DNA of 6,598 nt from CAYGXH01 sp964354485 (lineage in GTDB: Bacteria > Bacteroidota > Ignavibacteria > UBA10030 > SZUA-254): NCBI GenBank assembly GCA_964354485.1, contig CAYGZY010000123.1, forward strand, positions 1 through 6,598. Reading direction: 5' to 3'. This document shows, piece after piece, positions 5,139-6,598 of this stretch. A program made the position numbers and the translations under genes. The first letter of the stretch is position 1, and each line of letters opens with the position of its first letter. The notes under the pieces are model-generated. The model made no database searches, was not told the DNA's origin, and worked only from the letters and a program-made list of their open reading frames with translations.

Positions 5139-6598
5139 GATGCAGATCCCTCCGATCCGGGGAGTGAAATAAAGAATGCAGCCCCTTTCTCAACTTCACT
5201 CTCTACCCATATCCGTCCGTTGTACATATCAACTATCTCCTTCACAATCGCCAGACCAAGTCCTACGCTCCCCGGTGTTGAATCGAGCGCGTGCTTCACC
5301 TGAACGAATTTATCGAATATCTTTTCGATGTGCTCCGGTTGTATCCCGCGCCCCGTATCCTTCACCTGCATCAGAATATTCGGGCCGTCTTTCTTCACTT
5401 CAACGCTGACATTTCCTCCGTGCGGTGTATATCGGAGGGCATTACTGGCGAGATTGGAAACAACCCAGGTCAGCTGCTGTTCGTCACCCATGAAGAGAGG
5501 AAGGTCCTTCTCCACCGTCGATTGAATTTCCACTCCTTTTTCCTTAAAAGGAAGCTGAAGAGGTTGCAGGGCAGCATCGATAATTCTTTCAAAATCGACA
5601 GGTTCCGATTTCAATTCAAATTTTCCGGATTCGAGTTTTGAAAGCTGGAGCAGTTCTTTCACTAACTTTGTAAGGCGGTCGCAGTCATGTTTGGACGACT
5701 CGAGGAGTTCCTGCTGCGCATCTGTCAACGGGCCGACGACCTTCTGCCGCAGAATATCGACACTCATATTAATCGAGGTGAGCGGTGTCCTGAATTCGTG
5801 TGATACCGTTGCCATGAAATCGGATTTCATCTTATCCAGCTCCCTGAACTGCGTCACGTCCTGCAGAATGAGCACAATTCCGCTCCTCCCTCCGTGGACC
5901 GCAGGGATCTCGGATATCCGGGGCCGCAGATAGATGAGCCGTCCGTTATTCGTAAACTGGAGATAGGGCTTCTTCATGATCGATGCTTTTCCGGCTGATT
6001 CAAAAATCTCAATAATCCGATCATCCGGTATGCATGTGTGAATCTTCCTGCCAATGACATCTTCTTCACGGAGTTTAAACAAATCTTCGGCAGTATTATT
6101 GATCAGCTGGATATTAAATTCGGAATCGCAGACGATGATAGTATCCGAGATACTTTCTACGATCGTTTCCGATTTCTTTTTTTCCGAAATGATATTTTCA
6201 ATATTCAATTTTTCAAACTGCCGCAGCCGTTCCGTCATTTTATTGAATTCGCGGCTCAGTTCCCCCACTTCATCATTGGTATCCACATCGATTTTCAGAT
6301 CAAGCCTTCCGCGGCCGATCTGACGCACTGTCTGTGCCAATTTCTCTGCAGGTTCGATGATTCTTTTCGTGAACTGGATCATGGTTATTATACTGAGAGC
6401 AATTGCGAGAATCGCGGCAAGTAGAACAGCTATCGTTGCTTCGTCGGAGGTCTCACGCGTCGCTTTCGCGTTTTCCATCATCTTCGTTTGGTTAATCTCG
6501 ATGAGCCAGAAGCAGTTGTCAGATAAACGTTGTGAAAACGGGCGGACGATGTTTCCGTAGTAATTTTTCGCGGTCTGATACTGGAGATTGACGGTCAG
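5135..6598 (-). CDS. Sensor histidine kinase, HAMP-PAS-HisKA-HATPase (N-terminus beyond window)
   Basis: The frame stays open from the stop at 5135 to the right window edge, giving 487 visible residues; the true start is outside. The first 39 residues plus the next 16 look like the end of a helical periplasmic sensor region (ending FWLIEINQTKMMENAKATRE). Numbering from the Met at 6481, there is a membrane helix at 17-36, a HAMP domain at about 37-90, and a PAS domain at about 103-210 (IVESISDTIIVCDSEFNIQL ... GIVLILQDVT). The HisKA domain carries SHEFRTPL with phospho-accepting His228 (codon 5798-5800). The HATPase domain has an N box (NLASNALRYTP, 343-353), a G1 box (DTGRGI, 375-380) and a G2 box (GLGLAIV, 407-413). 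It would phosphorylate the regulator encoded immediately downstream, whose start overlaps its stop. The layout resembles KinB. The stimulus cannot be read from the visible part; a cell-envelope or nutrient signal is a guess from the target operon. Confidence 0.95.
   Translation of the reverse strand: MTVNLQYQTAKNYYGNIVRPFSQRLSDNCFWLIEINQTKMMENAKATRETSDEATIAVLLAAILAIALSIITMIQFTKRIIEPAEKLAQTVRQIGRGRLDLKIDVDTNDEVGELSREFNKMTERLRQFEKLNIENIISEKKKSETIVESISDTIIVCDSEFNIQLINNTAEDLFKLREEDVIGRKIHTCIPDDRIIEIFESAGKASIMKKPYLQFTNNGRLIYLRPRISEIPAVHGGRSGIVLILQDVTQFRELDKMKSDFMATVSHEFRTPLTSINMSVDILRQKVVGPLTDAQQELLESSKHDCDRLTKLVKELLQLSKLESGKFELKSEPVDFERIIDAALQPLQLPFKEKGVEIQSTVEKDLPLFMGDEQQLTWVVSNLASNALRYTPHGGNVSVEVKKDGPNILMQVKDTGRGIQPEHIEKIFDKFVQVKHALDSTPGSVGLGLAIVKEIVDMYNGRIWVESEVEKGAAFFISLPGSEGSAS

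Noticed and set aside
6038..6424. Plus-strand open frame of 128 codons opposite the kinase HAMP-PAS region
   Set aside because: The composition (many Phe, Ile, Asp and His) is what the reverse complement of the kinase helices gives, and the opposite frame encodes well-defined domains.
1..6598. CRISPR arrays, tRNA or rRNA genes, insertion sequences
   Set aside because: No repeated spacer units, tRNA-like cloverleaf, rRNA sequence or transposase coding was seen. The only sizeable internal repeat is the paralogous exbD membrane segment.

Overview
All the genes in this window lie on the minus strand, so transcription runs from high to low coordinates. The window is coding almost throughout, with one real intergenic gap (3566-3812). 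Base composition looks near the middle of the range. The tandem pair of ExbD genes between exbB and tonB, followed by a PstS-like lipoprotein, is a layout I associate with the Bacteroidota/Chlorobiota (FCB) group. The clear AAGGAG-type ribosome binding sites are less typical of core Bacteroidetes, so a relative such as Ignavibacteria/Chlorobiota, or another FCB lineage, is my best guess. That placement is inference; no marker gene is present.

Region 1 (6598-3813) is a two-component system. A membrane-bound sensor histidine kinase with HAMP, PAS, HisKA and HATPase domains (KinB-like architecture; its N-terminus lies beyond the window edge) overlaps by 4 bp an NtrC-type response regulator with receiver, sigma54-activating AAA+ and Fis-type DNA-binding domains.

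Region 2 (3812-3566) is the intergenic control region. On the minus strand it holds a good sigma54-type promoter (TGGCAC-N5-TTGT) just before the next gene. Two near-perfect dyads of the form ATTGCA-N3-TGCAAT lie about 128 and 204 bp upstream of the predicted transcription start, which is where the enhancer sites of NtrC-type activators are expected.

Region 3 (3565-1) is a tightly packed set: a SpoIIAA-like STAS domain protein, ExbB, two ExbD proteins, TonB, a 67-residue two-helix membrane protein, and a PstS-like periplasmic phosphate-binding lipoprotein cut by the left window edge. Gaps are 34 bp or less and the last two genes overlap. ExbB/ExbD/TonB use the proton gradient to energise outer-membrane TonB-dependent receptors.

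The main hypothesis is that the two-component system upstream switches on the whole STAS-Ton-PstS operon through sigma54. The STAS protein at its head and the small membrane protein are the least explained parts.
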